Source: Phenylobacterium sp. LH3H17 (GTDB lineage: Bacteria; Pseudomonadota; Alphaproteobacteria; Caulobacterales; Caulobacteraceae). Taken from it: DNA of 64,000 nt. The stretch covers positions 2,919,001-2,983,000 of the forward strand of contig NZ_CP101283.1 of assembly GCF_024298925.1 (NCBI RefSeq), in the 5' to 3' direction. The notes below the pieces were generated by a model, which worked only from the letters and a program-made list of their open reading frames with translations, had not been told where the DNA came from and searched no databases. Of the stretch, positions 32,539-42,236 are shown piece after piece (positions within the stretch are counted from its first letter, which is position 1; each line of letters begins with the position of its first letter). Made by a program: the position numbers and the translations under genes.

Positions 32539-33954
32539 CTAGGCGCGCGCGCCCTTGGCTGCGGGCTGGGCCAGGCCCATGACGGCGCTGCGGAACGCCT
32601 CGCCGCGGGCCTCGAAATCGGCGAACTGGTCGAACGAGGCGCAGGCCGGCGACAGTAGGACGATGGCCTCATGGCCGGTGGCCGCGGCGTCCGCATAGGC
32701 CGCGGCGACAGCGGCGTCGATCGTGCCGCACTCGGCGACCTTGGCCTTGCCTTCGAGGGTCTTGGCGAAGGCGGCCTGGGCGTCGCCGATCAGATAGGCC
32801 TTCTCGATGCGCGGGAACAGGTCGGCCAGCGAATCGATGCCGCCCGTCTTGGCCTCGCCGCCGGCGATCCAGTAGAACTTGGGATAGCTGGACATGGCCT
32901 GCCGGGCCGCGTCGGTGTTGGTGGCCTTGCTGTCGTTGACGAAGCGCACGCGGCCCACCTGGCCCACGGTCTCCATCCGGTGCGCCAGGCCCGGGAAAGT
33001 CATGAGGCCCTCGGCGGCCTCCTGCGGCGAGACCCCCAGGCCGCGCACCGCGGCGTAGGCCGCCGCCGCGTTCTGCCAGTTGTGCCGCCCGGGCAGGGAG
33101 CGCGCGCGCAACAGGTCGGCGATCTCGGTCGCCCGCTCGCCGGTGGCGTCATAGAGCAGGCCTTGCAGCACATAGGCGCCGCGGCCCATGGCCTTGGAGG
33201 CGGAGATCGGCACGATGGTGCGGCGGTTGGCGGCGGTGATCTCGGTGCAGATCCGCTGCCCCCAGGGATCGTCCACCCCGATGACCGCGGTGTCGCCCTT
33301 GCCCTGGTTCAGCAACACCCGGCGCTTGGCCGCCACATAGCCCTCCATGCCGCCATGCCGCTCCAGGTGGTCCGGCGAGATGTTCAACAGCACCGACACG
33401 TCGGGCTTCAGGCTATGGGTCAGGTCGAGCTGGTAGGAGCTCATCTCCAGCACGTAGACGGCGCCGCCATGCATGTCTTCCAGGCCAAGGACGCCGACGC
33501 CGATATTCCCGCCGATGCGGGTGTCGCGGCCGGCGCTGGCGCAGATGTGGCCGATGAGCGCCGTGGTGGTCGACTTGCCGTTGGTGCCGGTGATGGCGAC
33601 GATCTTGGGGCGCTTGTGCTCGGGCGCGGCGTTCACGGCGCGGGCGAACAGCTCCATGTCGCCGACGATCTCGACACCGGCGGCCTTGGCGCGCTCGACG
33701 GTCCAGTGGGGAGCGGGATGGGTCAAGGGCACGCCCGGCGACAGCATCAGGGCGGCGAACTGCGACCAGTCGGCGGTGGTGAGGTCGACCAGGGGCAGAC
33801 CGAGGGCCTCGGCGGCGGCGCGGCCTTCCGGCCGCTCGTCCCACAGCGCGACCTTGGCCCCGCCGGCCAGCAGGGCTTGCGCCGCGGTCAGACCCGTGCG
33901 GGCCAAACCGAAAACGGCGACCGTCCTGCCTTCGAAGCCGCGGACCGGGATCAT
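32539..33954 (-). CDS. murD: UDP-N-acetylmuramoylalanine--D-glutamate ligase MurD
   Basis: 471-residue Mur ligase adding D-Glu. TVAVFGLARTGLTAAQALL opens the UDP-binding domain; the P-loop is AITGTNGKSTTTALIGHI. NISPDHLERHGGMEGYVAAK and FVNDSKATNTDAARQAM are typical of MurD, and the terminal domain ends with LLSPACASFDQFADFEARG (D-Glu site SxxxASFD). 18 bp separate it from mraY upstream; ftsW follows. Confidence 0.96.
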   Translation of the reverse strand: MIPVRGFEGRTVAVFGLARTGLTAAQALLAGGAKVALWDERPEGRAAAEALGLPLVDLTTADWSQFAALMLSPGVPLTHPAPHWTVERAKAAGVEIVGDMELFARAVNAAPEHKRPKIVAITGTNGKSTTTALIGHICASAGRDTRIGGNIGVGVLGLEDMHGGAVYVLEMSSYQLDLTHSLKPDVSVLLNISPDHLERHGGMEGYVAAKRRVLLNQGKGDTAVIGVDDPWGQRICTEITAANRRTIVPISASKAMGRGAYVLQGLLYDATGERATEIADLLRARSLPGRHNWQNAAAAYAAVRGLGVSPQEAAEGLMTFPGLAHRMETVGQVGRVRFVNDSKATNTDAARQAMSSYPKFYWIAGGEAKTGGIDSLADLFPRIEKAYLIGDAQAAFAKTLEGKAKVAECGTIDAAVAAAYADAAATGHEAIVLLSPACASFDQFADFEARGEAFRSAVMGLAQPAAKGARA

Positions 33955-33972
33955 GACTGTGCGAGCCCTCCC

Positions 33973-35082
33973 CTACCGCAGCTTCAAGGTGGCGAGGCCC
34001 AGCAGGGCCAGCATCATCGAGATGATCCAGAAGCGGATCACCACGGTGGATTCCGACCAGCCGAGCTTCTCGAAATGGTGGTGGATCGGGGCCATCAGGA
34101 ACACCCGCTTGCCGGTCATCCGGAAGTAGGCGACCTGGATCATCACCGACAGCGTCTCAAGCACGAAGAGACCGCCGATCAGGCCCAGCACGATCTCGTG
34201 CTTGGTGGCCACGGCCACCGCGCCGATGCCGCCGCCGAGCGCCAGGGACCCGGTGTCGCCCATGAAGATCTTGGCCGGCGGGGCGTTGTACCAGAGGAAA
34301 CCCAGGCCGGCGCCGATCATCGCCCCGCAATAGACCGCCGCCTCGCCCACGCCCGGAACGAAGTGGAGCTGCAGATACTGGGCGAAGACATAGTTGCCGA
34401 CCAGGTAGGCGATGAGGCCGAAGGCGGCCGCGGCGATCATCACCGGCACGATGGCCAGGCCGTCGAGCCCGTCGGTGAAGTTCACGCCATTGCCGCCGCC
34501 GACGATGATGAACGCCCCGAAGGCCAGGTAGAACCAGCCGAGGTCGATCACCAGTTGCTTGAAAATTGGGAAGGCGATCGAAGTCGAGAGGTTCGGGGAC
34601 TCCGGCGGATTGGAGCCGAACAGGATGATCAGGGTGATCGCCGCCACGGCGATCAGGATTTCGAGGATCAGCCGCAGGCGGCCGGACACCCCCTCGGTGG
34701 TCTGCTTGGCCACCTTTGCGTAGTCGTCGAGGAAGCCCAGCGTGCCGTAACCGGCCGTCACCAGCAGGACGGCCCAGATGTAGACATTGCTGAGGTCGGC
34801 CCACAGCAGGGTGCCGACCAGCAGTCCGGCCAGGATCATCACCCCGCCCATGGTCGGCGTGCCGGCCTTCTCGATCACGTGGCGCTCGATGCCCTCCTTG
34901 CGGATCGGCTGGCCCTTGCCCTGCTTGGCCTGCATGAAGCGGATGAAGCGCGAGCCCAGCAGAACAACCACGAGCTGCGCCGTGAACAGCGCCATGCCCG
35001 TGCGGAACGTCAGATATTTCAGCAAATTGAGGACAGGAATATGCCCACCGGCCGAGAGCTGCTCATACAGCCAATAGAGCAT
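33973..35082 (-). CDS. mraY: Phospho-MurNAc-pentapeptide transferase MraY
   Basis: 369 residues, ten transmembrane helices. It makes lipid I from UDP-MurNAc-pentapeptide and undecaprenyl phosphate. [25 protein letters not shown] (Asp pair, Mg site), [13 protein letters not shown] and [12 protein letters not shown] are signature motifs, as is [12 protein letters not shown] near the end. The ATG at 35082 overlaps the murF stop as TGATG, which fixes the start and indicates translational coupling. Confidence 0.97.
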   Translation of the reverse strand: MLYWLYEQLSAGGHIPVLNLLKYLTFRTGMALFTAQLVVVLLGSRFIRFMQAKQGKGQPIRKEGIERHVIEKAGTPTMGGVMILAGLLVGTLLWADLSNVYIWAVLLVTAGYGTLGFLDDYAKVAKQTTEGVSGRLRLILEILIAVAAITLIILFGSNPPESPNLSTSIAFPIFKQLVIDLGWFYLAFGAFIIVGGGNGVNFTDGLDGLAIVPVMIAAAAFGLIAYLVGNYVFAQYLQLHFVPGVGEAAVYCGAMIGAGLGFLWYNAPPAKIFMGDTGSLALGGGIGAVAVATKHEIVLGLIGGLFVLETLSVMIQVAYFRMTGKRVFLMAPIHHHFEKLGWSESTVVIRFWIISMMLALLGLATLKLR

Positions 35083-36479
35083 CAGCCCGCCTCCCCGGAA
35101 CGCGCGTCGAGCAGCGTCAGCGCGGCGGTCACCGCACCGGCTTTCGAGCCGTTCGAACCCTTGACCATCACAAGGTCGCCAGGCTCTGCGGCCTGGGCGA
35201 CCAGCGGCCCAAGCTCGGCCGCTGTCTCGGCGTAGCCCCCGCGCCGAGTCGACGGAAGGGCGTCCCATAGCGATTTCATCAGGGGCCCCGCGCAAAAGAC
35301 CAGATCGACCTTGGCGCTCGCCAGCGGCTCGGCCAAGCCGGCGTGGAATGCGGGTCCTTCGGCGCCCAATTCCAGCATGTCGGTCAGCGCGACGATCCGC
35401 CGCCCCACGGGCTTGCGCGCGCCCAACGAGGCGAACGCCGCGGCCATGGAGACCGGATTGGCGTTGTAGCTCTCGTCGATCAGGGTGAAGGCGCCGGCAG
35501 GCAGCCGGATCTGCCTTTCGGCTCCGCGGCCGGCCAGCGGCTCGAAGCTGCCCAGGGCCGCCAGGCTGTCGCCGAGGTCGACGTCGAGCGCCTCCAGCAT
35601 CAACAGCACGGCCATGCTGTTCGGGCCCCAGTGGAAGCCGGTCTGCAGGATCGGGAAGTCGAGCGCCTTGCCGTGCAGCCGGGTCTGGACCACCGCGTGG
35701 CCGGCCTGGGGCTGGAAGTCGATCAGCCGCGCGTCGCAGGTCTCGCCCGAGCCGAAGCTGCGGACCTCCGCCCCGGCCTTGCGGGCCTCGGCGCTCAGGA
35801 CCTCGAACCATCTGTTGTCGGCGTTCAGCACCGCCACGCCGCCGGGCTCGATGCCGGCGAAGATCTCGGCCTTGGCGCGGGCCACGCCGGCCTCACCATC
35901 CGGGAAGTTCTCCACATGGACCGGGCCCACCGTGGTGATGGCCACGGCATGGGGGCGGACGAAGCGCGACAGCGGCGCGATCTCGCCCTCGTGGTTCATG
36001 CCGATCTCGAACACCGCGCGCTGGGTGTCGCGCGGCATCCGCGCCAGGGTCAGCGGCACGCCGATATGGTTGTTGTAGCTCTTGACCGAGGAATGGCCCT
36101 TGCCGGCCAGCATCAGTCCGGCCCGCACCGCCTGGGTGACGCTGGTCTTGCCGACCGAACCGGTCACCGCGCCACGGCGGGCCTTCGTCGCGCGATCGCG
36201 TGCCGCTTCTCCCAGTCTTTCCAAGGCCTTGAAGGTGTCTTCCACCATGACGGCCGGACCTTCGACCGGCTGCGACGCCAGCGATCCGGCGGCGCCGGCC
36301 GCCCGCGCCTGGCCGACGAACTCGTGGCCGTCGCGCACCCCGGCCAGGGCGACGAACAGGTCGCCGGTCTCGATGGACCGGGTGTCGATGGAGACCCCGT
36401 TCACGGCGAACCCGCCGCCGGTAACCTTACCGCCGACGGCCTTGGCGATCTCTTCGGCGGTCCAGAGCGGCTCAGCCAT
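35082..36479 (-). CDS. murF: UDP-MurNAc-tripeptide--D-Ala-D-Ala ligase MurF
   Basis: 465-residue Mur ligase joining D-Ala-D-Ala (from Ddl) to the UDP-tripeptide. [14 protein letters not shown] near the N-terminus, [29 protein letters not shown] and [16 protein letters not shown] are characteristic. The P-loop reads GSVGKTSVT where most MurF proteins have GSNGKT; I recall the same variant from other Caulobacterales, so it is probably functional. It overlaps murE by 8 bp and mraY by 3 bp. Confidence 0.95.
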   Translation of the reverse strand: MAEPLWTAEEIAKAVGGKVTGGGFAVNGVSIDTRSIETGDLFVALAGVRDGHEFVGQARAAGAAGSLASQPVEGPAVMVEDTFKALERLGEAARDRATKARRGAVTGSVGKTSVTQAVRAGLMLAGKGHSSVKSYNNHIGVPLTLARMPRDTQRAVFEIGMNHEGEIAPLSRFVRPHAVAITTVGPVHVENFPDGEAGVARAKAEIFAGIEPGGVAVLNADNRWFEVLSAEARKAGAEVRSFGSGETCDARLIDFQPQAGHAVVQTRLHGKALDFPILQTGFHWGPNSMAVLLMLEALDVDLGDSLAALGSFEPLAGRGAERQIRLPAGAFTLIDESYNANPVSMAAAFASLGARKPVGRRIVALTDMLELGAEGPAFHAGLAEPLASAKVDLVFCAGPLMKSLWDALPSTRRGGYAETAAELGPLVAQAAEPGDLVMVKGSNGSKAGAVTAALTLLDARSGEAG

Positions 36480-37926
36480 GGACAGGCTCCAGGGCCGTGG
36501 CGACCTCGGTCACGTCGTCGAAGGGATGGACCTCGCCGGCGACGGTCTGACCCTGTTCGTGGCCCTTGCCGGCCACCACCAGGACGTCGCCCTTGGTCAT
36601 CAGGGCGACGGCGGCCTGGATGGCCTTGCGGCGGTCGCCGATCTCCCTGGCGCCGGGGGCGCCGGCCAGGACCTGGGCGCGGATCTCGGCCGGGTCCTCG
36701 CTGCGCGGGTTGTCGTCGGTGACGATGGCGATGTCGGCATGGGTGGCCGCCGCCGCGCCCATCAGCGGGCGCTTGGCCTTGTCGCGGTCGCCGCCGGCGC
36801 CGAACACCACGATCAGCCGGCCCTCGACGTGTGGCCGCAGGGCCTGCAGCACCGTCTCCAGCCCGTCCGGGGTATGGGCGTAGTCCACATAGGCCTCGCC
36901 GCCGCGCAGGCCCGACCCGATGTGCTGCAGCCGGCCCGGTGCGCCCTCCAGGGTCTCCAGCGCGGCCATCACGGTCGCGGGGTCCTCGCCCGCGGCGATG
37001 CACAGGCCCGCGGCCACCAGGACATTGGACGCCTGATAGCCGCCGACCAGCGGCAGGCGCACGTCGTAGATCTCACCCGCATATCCGATCTTCAGCGCCT
37101 GGCCCTCGGGGGTCGGGGTGCGCGCCAGCAGGACCAGGCCCTGCCCCGCCGCGCCGACCGACATCACGGTCTGCCCGGACGTGACCGCGGCGCTGGCGAA
37201 GGCCTCGTAGGCGTCGGAATCGGCGTTCAGCACCGCCGTGCGTCCGCGCGGCAGCAAGGCGTTGAACAGCCGCAGCTTGGCTTCGCGATAGACGCCCATG
37301 GTGCCGTGATAGTCGAGGTGGTCCTGGGTCAGGTTCAGGAAGCCCGCCGCCGTCAGTTCCGCCCCGTCGAGGCGGCGCTGGTCGACCCCGTGCGACGAGG
37401 CCTCCAGCGCCAGGTGAGTCACCCCCAGGTCGGCGAGCTTGGCCATCAGCTCCGCCACATCGGCGGCGTCGGGCGTGGTCAGGCCGGGCGGGGTCAGTTG
37501 AACGTCCAGGCCCGGTCCCGTGGCGCGGACGCCGAGCGTGCCCATGCTGGCGGCCTTAATGCCCGCATGGTTGAAGATCTGGCGGCAGAAGGCGGCGACC
37601 GAGGTCTTGCCGTTGGTGCCGGTCACCGCCACGACCACGGGCGGCTGCGCGCCCCAGAAGGCGCGGGCGGCGAGCGCATAGGCGCGGCGCGGATCGGCGG
37701 TGACGATCACGGGTACGCCGAGGCCGGCGATGTCCTCGCCGGAGATCACCGCCACGGCGCCGGCCGCCACGGCCTTGGCCGCGAACTCGCGCCCGTCGGC
37801 CTTGGAGCCCGGCAGGGCCGCGAACAGGAAGCTCGGACGCACCTTGCGGCTGTCGGCGGTGACACCCTCGATCATGGGATCGGGGGCGACCTCGCGCTTC
37901 ACCAGGTCTGAAAGACGGCTGGCCAT
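36472..37926 (-). CDS. murE: UDP-MurNAc-L-Ala-D-Glu--meso-diaminopimelate ligase MurE
   Basis: 484-residue Mur ligase. GVTADSRKVRPSFLFAALPG and the P-loop VTGTNGKTSVAAF are clear, then LALEASSHGVDQRRL and NLTQDHLDYHGTM (with the carbamylated-Lys region YREAKLRLF). The DNPRSEDP motif specifies meso-diaminopimelate rather than lysine. ATG 37926 overlaps the ftsI stop as TGATG. Confidence 0.96.
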   Translation of the reverse strand: MASRLSDLVKREVAPDPMIEGVTADSRKVRPSFLFAALPGSKADGREFAAKAVAAGAVAVISGEDIAGLGVPVIVTADPRRAYALAARAFWGAQPPVVVAVTGTNGKTSVAAFCRQIFNHAGIKAASMGTLGVRATGPGLDVQLTPPGLTTPDAADVAELMAKLADLGVTHLALEASSHGVDQRRLDGAELTAAGFLNLTQDHLDYHGTMGVYREAKLRLFNALLPRGRTAVLNADSDAYEAFASAAVTSGQTVMSVGAAGQGLVLLARTPTPEGQALKIGYAGEIYDVRLPLVGGYQASNVLVAAGLCIAAGEDPATVMAALETLEGAPGRLQHIGSGLRGGEAYVDYAHTPDGLETVLQALRPHVEGRLIVVFGAGGDRDKAKRPLMGAAAATHADIAIVTDDNPRSEDPAEIRAQVLAGAPGAREIGDRRKAIQAAVALMTKGDVLVVAGKGHEQGQTVAGEVHPFDDVTEVATALEPVHG

Positions 37927-39695
37927 CAGTGGCCGTCCGCGCTCGGCGCTTCGCCGGCGGTCAACTGCTGCGGGGTGGCGGGCGGACGCTGGGCCATCAG
38001 GGCCGGTTCGCGCCGCACGCCCAGGAAGGGGGCGATCCGGTCGATCACCCGGCCAGTGGCCGGGGCGGCGACCCAGCCGCCGGTGGAGTAGCCGTAGGTC
38101 GAGGCGTTGCCCTTGGGCTCGTCCATCAGGATCAGCACGAAATAGCGGTCGGTCTCCAGCGGCCCGGCGGTGGGGAACACCGCGGCGAAGGACGAGACCT
38201 GCTTCTGGCTGCTGTAGCCGCGGATGGCGGGATCGTACTTCTCTCCGGTGCCGGTCTTGCCGCCGACCGTCAGGCCGGGCGCGTCGGCCTTGCCGCCTGA
38301 GCCGCCCGTGACGTTGGCGCGCATCATCTGCAGCATGGTCTTGGAGGTCTCTTCGCTGACCACGCGGGTCCCGGCGGGCCGGTCCTTCGGATCGAGCTTG
38401 CGGATGGTCAGGGGCACCATCTTGCCGCCGTTCAGCAGCGCGCCCATGGCGCTGGAGAGCGCCAGCGGACTGACGTTCATGCCGTGACCGAATGAGGTCG
38501 AGGCCACGGCGTCCATGTCCCACTTCTTGGGGGTCAGGGGCCGAGCCGACTCCTTCAGCTCCACCGCCGCCGGCCGGGTCAGGCCCAGGCGGTCGAAATA
38601 CTTGCTCAGCCGCGGCCCACCGATGGACTCGGCGAGCTTGGCGGTGCCGATGTTCGAGGAGTGCTGGAACACCTCCACCAGGGTCAGGATCTTCTGGGCG
38701 GCGTGGTAGTCTTTGATCGTCCGGTAGCCGAGTTGGTACGGGGTGCGTGCGTCGAAGGTGGTGGAAGCGTCGGCCACGCCGGTGTCCAGCCCGATGGCCA
38801 CGGTGAAGGCCTTGAAGGTCGAGCCCATCTCATAGATCGCCGCGGCGGCGCGGTTGAGCTTGGCGTCATTGTCGGCCTCGCCCGCGCGGTTCGGGTCGAA
38901 GGTGGGATAGCTGGCCATGCCGAGGATTTCCCCGGTGTGGATATTGGTCACCACGCCGACCGCGCCGCGCGGATTGAACTCAGCGGCGGCCTTGTAGAGC
39001 TCGTCCTCGAGGGCGGCCTGGACCCTCAGATCGATGGACAGGGCCACCGGCGTTCCGGCGGCGGCGTTCTGGTGGGCGAGGTCGTTGAGCGCACGCTCGG
39101 CGCCGGCGAGCCCGACCCCGCCGGTGTCGGCGAAGCCGATCAGGTGGGCGGCGGTCCGGCCCAGGGGATAGACCCGACGCTCCTCACGTTCGAAGGTCAC
39201 GCCGGGAAGGCCCAGCGCATGGACCCGGGCGCGGGACTCAGGCGTCAGCCCGCCCAGCACGAAGGTGCGGCGCTGGCCGTTGAGCGCCTTGTTCAGCCGC
39301 GCTTGGGTGAGCGAGGGGATGGAGCCGAGCAGGGCGCGGCGCACCTCGCCCTTGTCCCAGATTTCCTGCGGATCGATGTAGAGCCCGTAGTGCAGCAGGT
39401 CGGCGGCCAGCATGGCGCCGTTGCGGTCCACCAGGTCGGCCCGCGCCGAACCGATCGCCGCCGCGCCGCCATCGCCCCGCCCGAGGTTGGAGAACACCGC
39501 CGAGTTGGTGGCGCCGACGGCCAGGGTCAGGAAGCTGGCCGAGAACAGGGCCAGGACGAAAAAGATGCGGATGCGGGTGTCGTCCTCGGCCTTGCCTGCC
39601 GCCTTGGCGCGCTCGAAGGCGTGCTCCAGCCCCCAGACCTGGGCCTTCAGCCAGCGCCAGCCCGGCGGCTGGAAGGACGGATGGGCCATGGTCAT
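37926..39695 (-). CDS. ftsI: Septal peptidoglycan transpeptidase FtsI (PBP3)
   Basis: 589-residue class B penicillin-binding protein. A cytoplasmic tail of about 45 residues, then one transmembrane helix (IFFVLALFSASFLTLAVGA), then the pedestal with LVDRNGAMLAADL and RRVYPLGRTAAHLIGF. Catalytic motifs: SxxK in EMGSTFKAFT, SxN in HSSNIG, KTG in GGKTGTGEKY. The tail is Pro/Ala-rich. It cross-links septal glycan with FtsW. The start overlaps the ftsL stop (ATGA); ATG 39689 is an alternative. Confidence 0.95.
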   Translation of the reverse strand: MTMAHPSFQPPGWRWLKAQVWGLEHAFERAKAAGKAEDDTRIRIFFVLALFSASFLTLAVGATNSAVFSNLGRGDGGAAAIGSARADLVDRNGAMLAADLLHYGLYIDPQEIWDKGEVRRALLGSIPSLTQARLNKALNGQRRTFVLGGLTPESRARVHALGLPGVTFEREERRVYPLGRTAAHLIGFADTGGVGLAGAERALNDLAHQNAAAGTPVALSIDLRVQAALEDELYKAAAEFNPRGAVGVVTNIHTGEILGMASYPTFDPNRAGEADNDAKLNRAAAAIYEMGSTFKAFTVAIGLDTGVADASTTFDARTPYQLGYRTIKDYHAAQKILTLVEVFQHSSNIGTAKLAESIGGPRLSKYFDRLGLTRPAAVELKESARPLTPKKWDMDAVASTSFGHGMNVSPLALSSAMGALLNGGKMVPLTIRKLDPKDRPAGTRVVSEETSKTMLQMMRANVTGGSGGKADAPGLTVGGKTGTGEKYDPAIRGYSSQKQVSSFAAVFPTAGPLETDRYFVLILMDEPKGNASTYGYSTGGWVAAPATGRVIDRIAPFLGVRREPALMAQRPPATPQQLTAGEAPSADGH

Positions 39696-40132
39696 TGCTG
39701 CACGCCCGGGATGCTGACGCGCGCGACCTGGGTCAGCGGCTTGGCCGCCGGCTCGACCGGGGCGGCGACCTCGACCTTGGGAGGCCCGGCCGCGCGCTTG
39801 GCGGCCGCGGCCTTGAGCTGGGCCGCTAGCATGATGTCGCCGAGTGTCTCCGGCGTGATCTCGTTCTTGGCCGCGATCGGGACCATGCCCAGGTGGTTGG
39901 CGGAAAGCTGCTCGATGCGCGAAGGCTGCTCCAGGTGGGCGACCTCGGCCTGCAGCAAGCGGATGCGGTCGCGCTCGGCCTCGATCTGCTTCTCCACCGC
40001 GGCGATCTCGGTCCGCTCGCCCCCGGCGATGGTCTTGGCCAGGTAAACAGACAGGATGATCGCCACCAGCAGGCCCGCGGCGGCGACGTCGACCAGTCGG
40101 AATCCCCTGATTTTACGGCTGAAAACGCTCAT
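39692..40132 (-). CDS. ftsL: Cell division protein FtsL
   Basis: 146 residues with the expected layout: short basic N-terminus ([12 protein letters not shown]), one transmembrane helix ([20 protein letters not shown]) and a coiled-coil segment with leucine-zipper spacing ([20 protein letters not shown]). A conserved-looking [19 protein letters not shown] segment follows, then an Ala/Lys/Pro-rich tail. FtsL bridges FtsQ and FtsB to FtsWI. The position between rsmH and ftsI is canonical, with ATGA overlaps on both sides. Confidence 0.93.
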   Translation of the reverse strand: MSVFSRKIRGFRLVDVAAAGLLVAIILSVYLAKTIAGGERTEIAAVEKQIEAERDRIRLLQAEVAHLEQPSRIEQLSANHLGMVPIAAKNEITPETLGDIMLAAQLKAAAAKRAAGPPKVEVAAPVEPAAKPLTQVARVSIPGVQQ

Positions 40133-41061
40133 GCGGCTTCCCTCCAGACCGGGGCGTCGGTGCGTACGGCCGCGCGGAGCTTGGCCGAGCGGGCGCGCGG
40201 ATTGGCCCGGACCTCGTCGTCCGACGGGGCGCGGGCGCCGTTGAACAGCAGGTTGAAGCTGGGCTGGCCCTTGGCCTCCACCGGCGGCGCGTGGCGCGAG
40301 CCGCCCGGGGTCTTGCCCGCGCGGAGGGTGAAAAAGGCCTTCACGATCCGGTCCTCCAGCGAGTGGAAGGTGACCACGGCCAGCCGGCCGCCGGACTTCA
40401 GCACGTGTTCGGCGGCCACCAGGCCCGCCTCCAGCTCGGCCAGTTCGTCATTGACCGCGATCCGCAGGCCCTGGAAGGCGCGGGTCGCCGGATGCACCTT
40501 GGCCCCGCGGCGCCCGCCGAGGGCGCGCTCGATGTGCTCGGCCAGGTCAAGGGTGCGGGTGAAGGGCTCGATCTCGCGGCGACGGACGATGGCTCGCGCG
40601 ATCCGGCGGGACTCTCGCTCCTCGCCATAGACCCAGAAGATGCGCGCCAGCTCGGCCGGCTCGGCGGTGTTGACCAGGTCGGCGGCCGTCGGACCGTCCG
40701 CGCCCATGCGCATGTCAAGCGGGCCGTCGCGCATGAATGAGAAGCCGCGCTCGGCCTCGTCGATCTGCATCGAAGAGACACCGAGGTCGAGCGCCACGCC
40801 GTCGGCGGCGGCCTCGCCCAGTTCCTCGTCCATCTCCGAGAAGCAGGCCTCGATCAGCCGGAACCGGTCGCCCAGTCCCTCGGCGAAGCGCGCGGCGCTA
40901 GGATCGCGGTCGAAGGCCGTCACCTGGGCGCCGGCGGCCAGCAGGGCGCGGGAATAGCCGCCGGCCCCGAAGGTGCCGTCGACGATCAGCTTGCCGGGGC
41001 CGGGCTCCAGGGCCGCGATGACCTCGTCCAACAGGACCGGGACGTGGGGCGCGTCTTCCAA
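40129..41061 (-). CDS. rsmH: 16S rRNA m4C1402 methyltransferase RsmH (MraW)
   Basis: 310 residues assuming a TTG start at 41061. The family N-terminus [10 protein letters not shown] begins six residues after this TTG, and the frame further upstream lies inside mraZ and is not conserved. GGGGTGG on the minus strand precedes the TTG, which follows the mraZ TGA by 1 nt. SAM motif [54 protein letters not shown] and [14 protein letters not shown] are the RsmH marks. It methylates N4 of C1402 in 16S rRNA. Confidence 0.93.
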   Translation of the reverse strand: MEDAPHVPVLLDEVIAALEPGPGKLIVDGTFGAGGYSRALLAAGAQVTAFDRDPSAARFAEGLGDRFRLIEACFSEMDEELGEAAADGVALDLGVSSMQIDEAERGFSFMRDGPLDMRMGADGPTAADLVNTAEPAELARIFWVYGEERESRRIARAIVRRREIEPFTRTLDLAEHIERALGGRRGAKVHPATRAFQGLRIAVNDELAELEAGLVAAEHVLKSGGRLAVVTFHSLEDRIVKAFFTLRAGKTPGGSRHAPPVEAKGQPSFNLLFNGARAPSDDEVRANPRARSAKLRAAVRTDAPVWREAA

Positions 41062-41062
41062 G

Positions 41063-41527
41063 TCAGGCCACCCCGAGCTTGGCGGCGCGCTGCTGGGTGC
41101 GAAGCTGGGCCAGGCCCTCGCGAGCCAGCTCGCGCTGGGCGGCGCGATGGGCCTGGAAGGCTCCCCGCTCCCAGATCTGGAACCGGTCCCCGAGACCGAC
41201 CAGGACGACATCGTCGGTGAGGCCGAACATGTCGCAGAGCTGTTCGGGCAGGGTAATGCGGCCGGCGGTGTCGAAGCTCATCTTCGCCTGGCCGCCCAGG
41301 ACCGAGAACTCCAGCGCCGAGCGCGTGGGGTCGCCGAACGGCATCTCTTCGATCAGCGACAGGTAACGGTCGAACAAGGCTTTCCCGCCGCCCTCGATGC
41401 AATCGGCTTCGATGGAAGGAAAGCAGATGATTCCGTCAAAGGGGCCAGAGACCAGGGCGCGGAACTCCTGCGGCACAACGATGCGCCGCTTGGCGTCCAA
41501 TTGTTTCTCGAATGTCGAGAGAAACAT
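41063..41527 (-). CDS. mraZ: Transcriptional regulator MraZ
   Basis: 154 residues. Two AbrB-like half-repeats: [21 protein letters not shown] (first) and [20 protein letters not shown] (second), the classical DxxGR-type DNA-contact motifs; the first repeat has DAKRR where the second has DTAGR. MraZ forms rings and binds repeated TGGGN boxes in its own promoter, repressing the dcw operon in E. coli (literature). Such a box is found 111-134 bp upstream here, so autoregulation is likely. It is the first gene of the minus-strand dcw run. Confidence 0.94.
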   Translation of the reverse strand: MFLSTFEKQLDAKRRIVVPQEFRALVSGPFDGIICFPSIEADCIEGGGKALFDRYLSLIEEMPFGDPTRSALEFSVLGGQAKMSFDTAGRITLPEQLCDMFGLTDDVVLVGLGDRFQIWERGAFQAHRAAQRELAREGLAQLRTQQRAAKLGVA

Positions 41528-41637
41528 CCCGCCGCAACCCCCCTCGGCGGCTCCGGATGAGCCGCCCCTTCCCGCCTTCGGATGACACAAGCGCCCCGCC
41601 CCGCCGCGACGCGCCCCATACCTCAGCGGACGATGAT

Positions 41638-41661
41638 TGGGTTAACATGGGATCAATTGGG
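41638..41661. promoter_or_regulatory. MraZ box: three TGGGN repeats with 5-nt spacers
   Basis: TGGGT at 41638, TGGGA at 41648 and TGGGA at 41658, with exactly 10 bp between starts, which is the arrangement reported for E. coli MraZ. They read on the plus strand, opposite to mraZ, about 111-134 bp upstream of its ATG. A GACTC (GANTC) lies just upstream at 41669-41673. Confidence 0.75.
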
Positions 41662-41806
41662 AGACAATGACTCCAGATCGTGATTTCGCGCAAAATCAAA
41701 GATGTCACGTCGACTTATGGTTAATTCGCATAAACAATTCACAGAACATACATCGAACGCGTTAAGTATAACCGGTGTTTGCGCAGCACCGTGGACGGAT
41801 GAAGGG

Positions 41807-42186
41807 ATCAGACGGCCTATAAGCCGGGTTCTGTGCCGCCGGCGAACCGGCGCGGCGATCATTCCTCTGGACCGCCCCTCGCGGGACGGTTCTCGCGACC
41901 TACCCGGACGCCTCGGACCTACGACAGTCCTGCCCATGCGAGATGGGCGCAGCGTCCCTATTCGGTCTTGCTCCTGGCGGGGCTTGCCATGCCGGTCCTG
42001 TCACCAGGCCCGCGGTGGGCTCTTACCCCACCCTTTCACCCTTACCCGGACCGAGGTCCGGGCGGTTTGCTTTCTGTGGCGCTATCCCTGAGGTCGCCCT
42101 CGGCGGGCGTTACCCGCCACCATGTCGTTGTGGAGCCCGGACTTTCCTCGACGGCTTGCGCCGCCGCGACCGCCCGGCCGTCTGAT
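41807..42186 (-). ncRNA. rnpB: RNase P RNA (bacterial type A)
   Basis: About 380 nt on the minus strand. The two ends pair as helix P1: ATCAGACGGCC at the 5' end with GGCCGTCTGAT at the 3' end. Universal elements can be read, in order: GAGGAAAGTCCGGGCTCC (42132-42149), the AGGGTGAAAGGGTGGGGTAA region, GGTAAGAGCCCACC, GGCAAGCCC and the 3' ACAGAACCCGGCTTATAGGC, which is near-identical in most bacteria. The catalytic RNA processes tRNA 5' ends. It lies between the mraZ promoter region and the hotdog protein gene. End positions are good to a few bases. Confidence 0.95.
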
Positions 42187-42191
42187 CGCGT

Positions 42192-42223
42192 GGATAAGTG
42201 AGGGCTGCGACGCGGCGGGTCAA
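42192..42223 (-). promoter_or_regulatory. rnpB: Probable rnpB promoter
   Basis: On the minus strand TTGACC (42223-42218) is followed 19 nt later by CTTATCC (42198-42192), and the mature RNA begins 5-6 nt further. Position fits -35 and -10 elements of a housekeeping sigma, with a rather long spacer. Confidence 0.45.
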
Positions 42224-42236
42224 GCCGAGCCTCGCC

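Noticed and set aside
41528..41806. Short frames in the mraZ-rnpB gap as genes
   Set aside because: They lack family resemblance and overlap the MraZ box and AT-rich promoter DNA.
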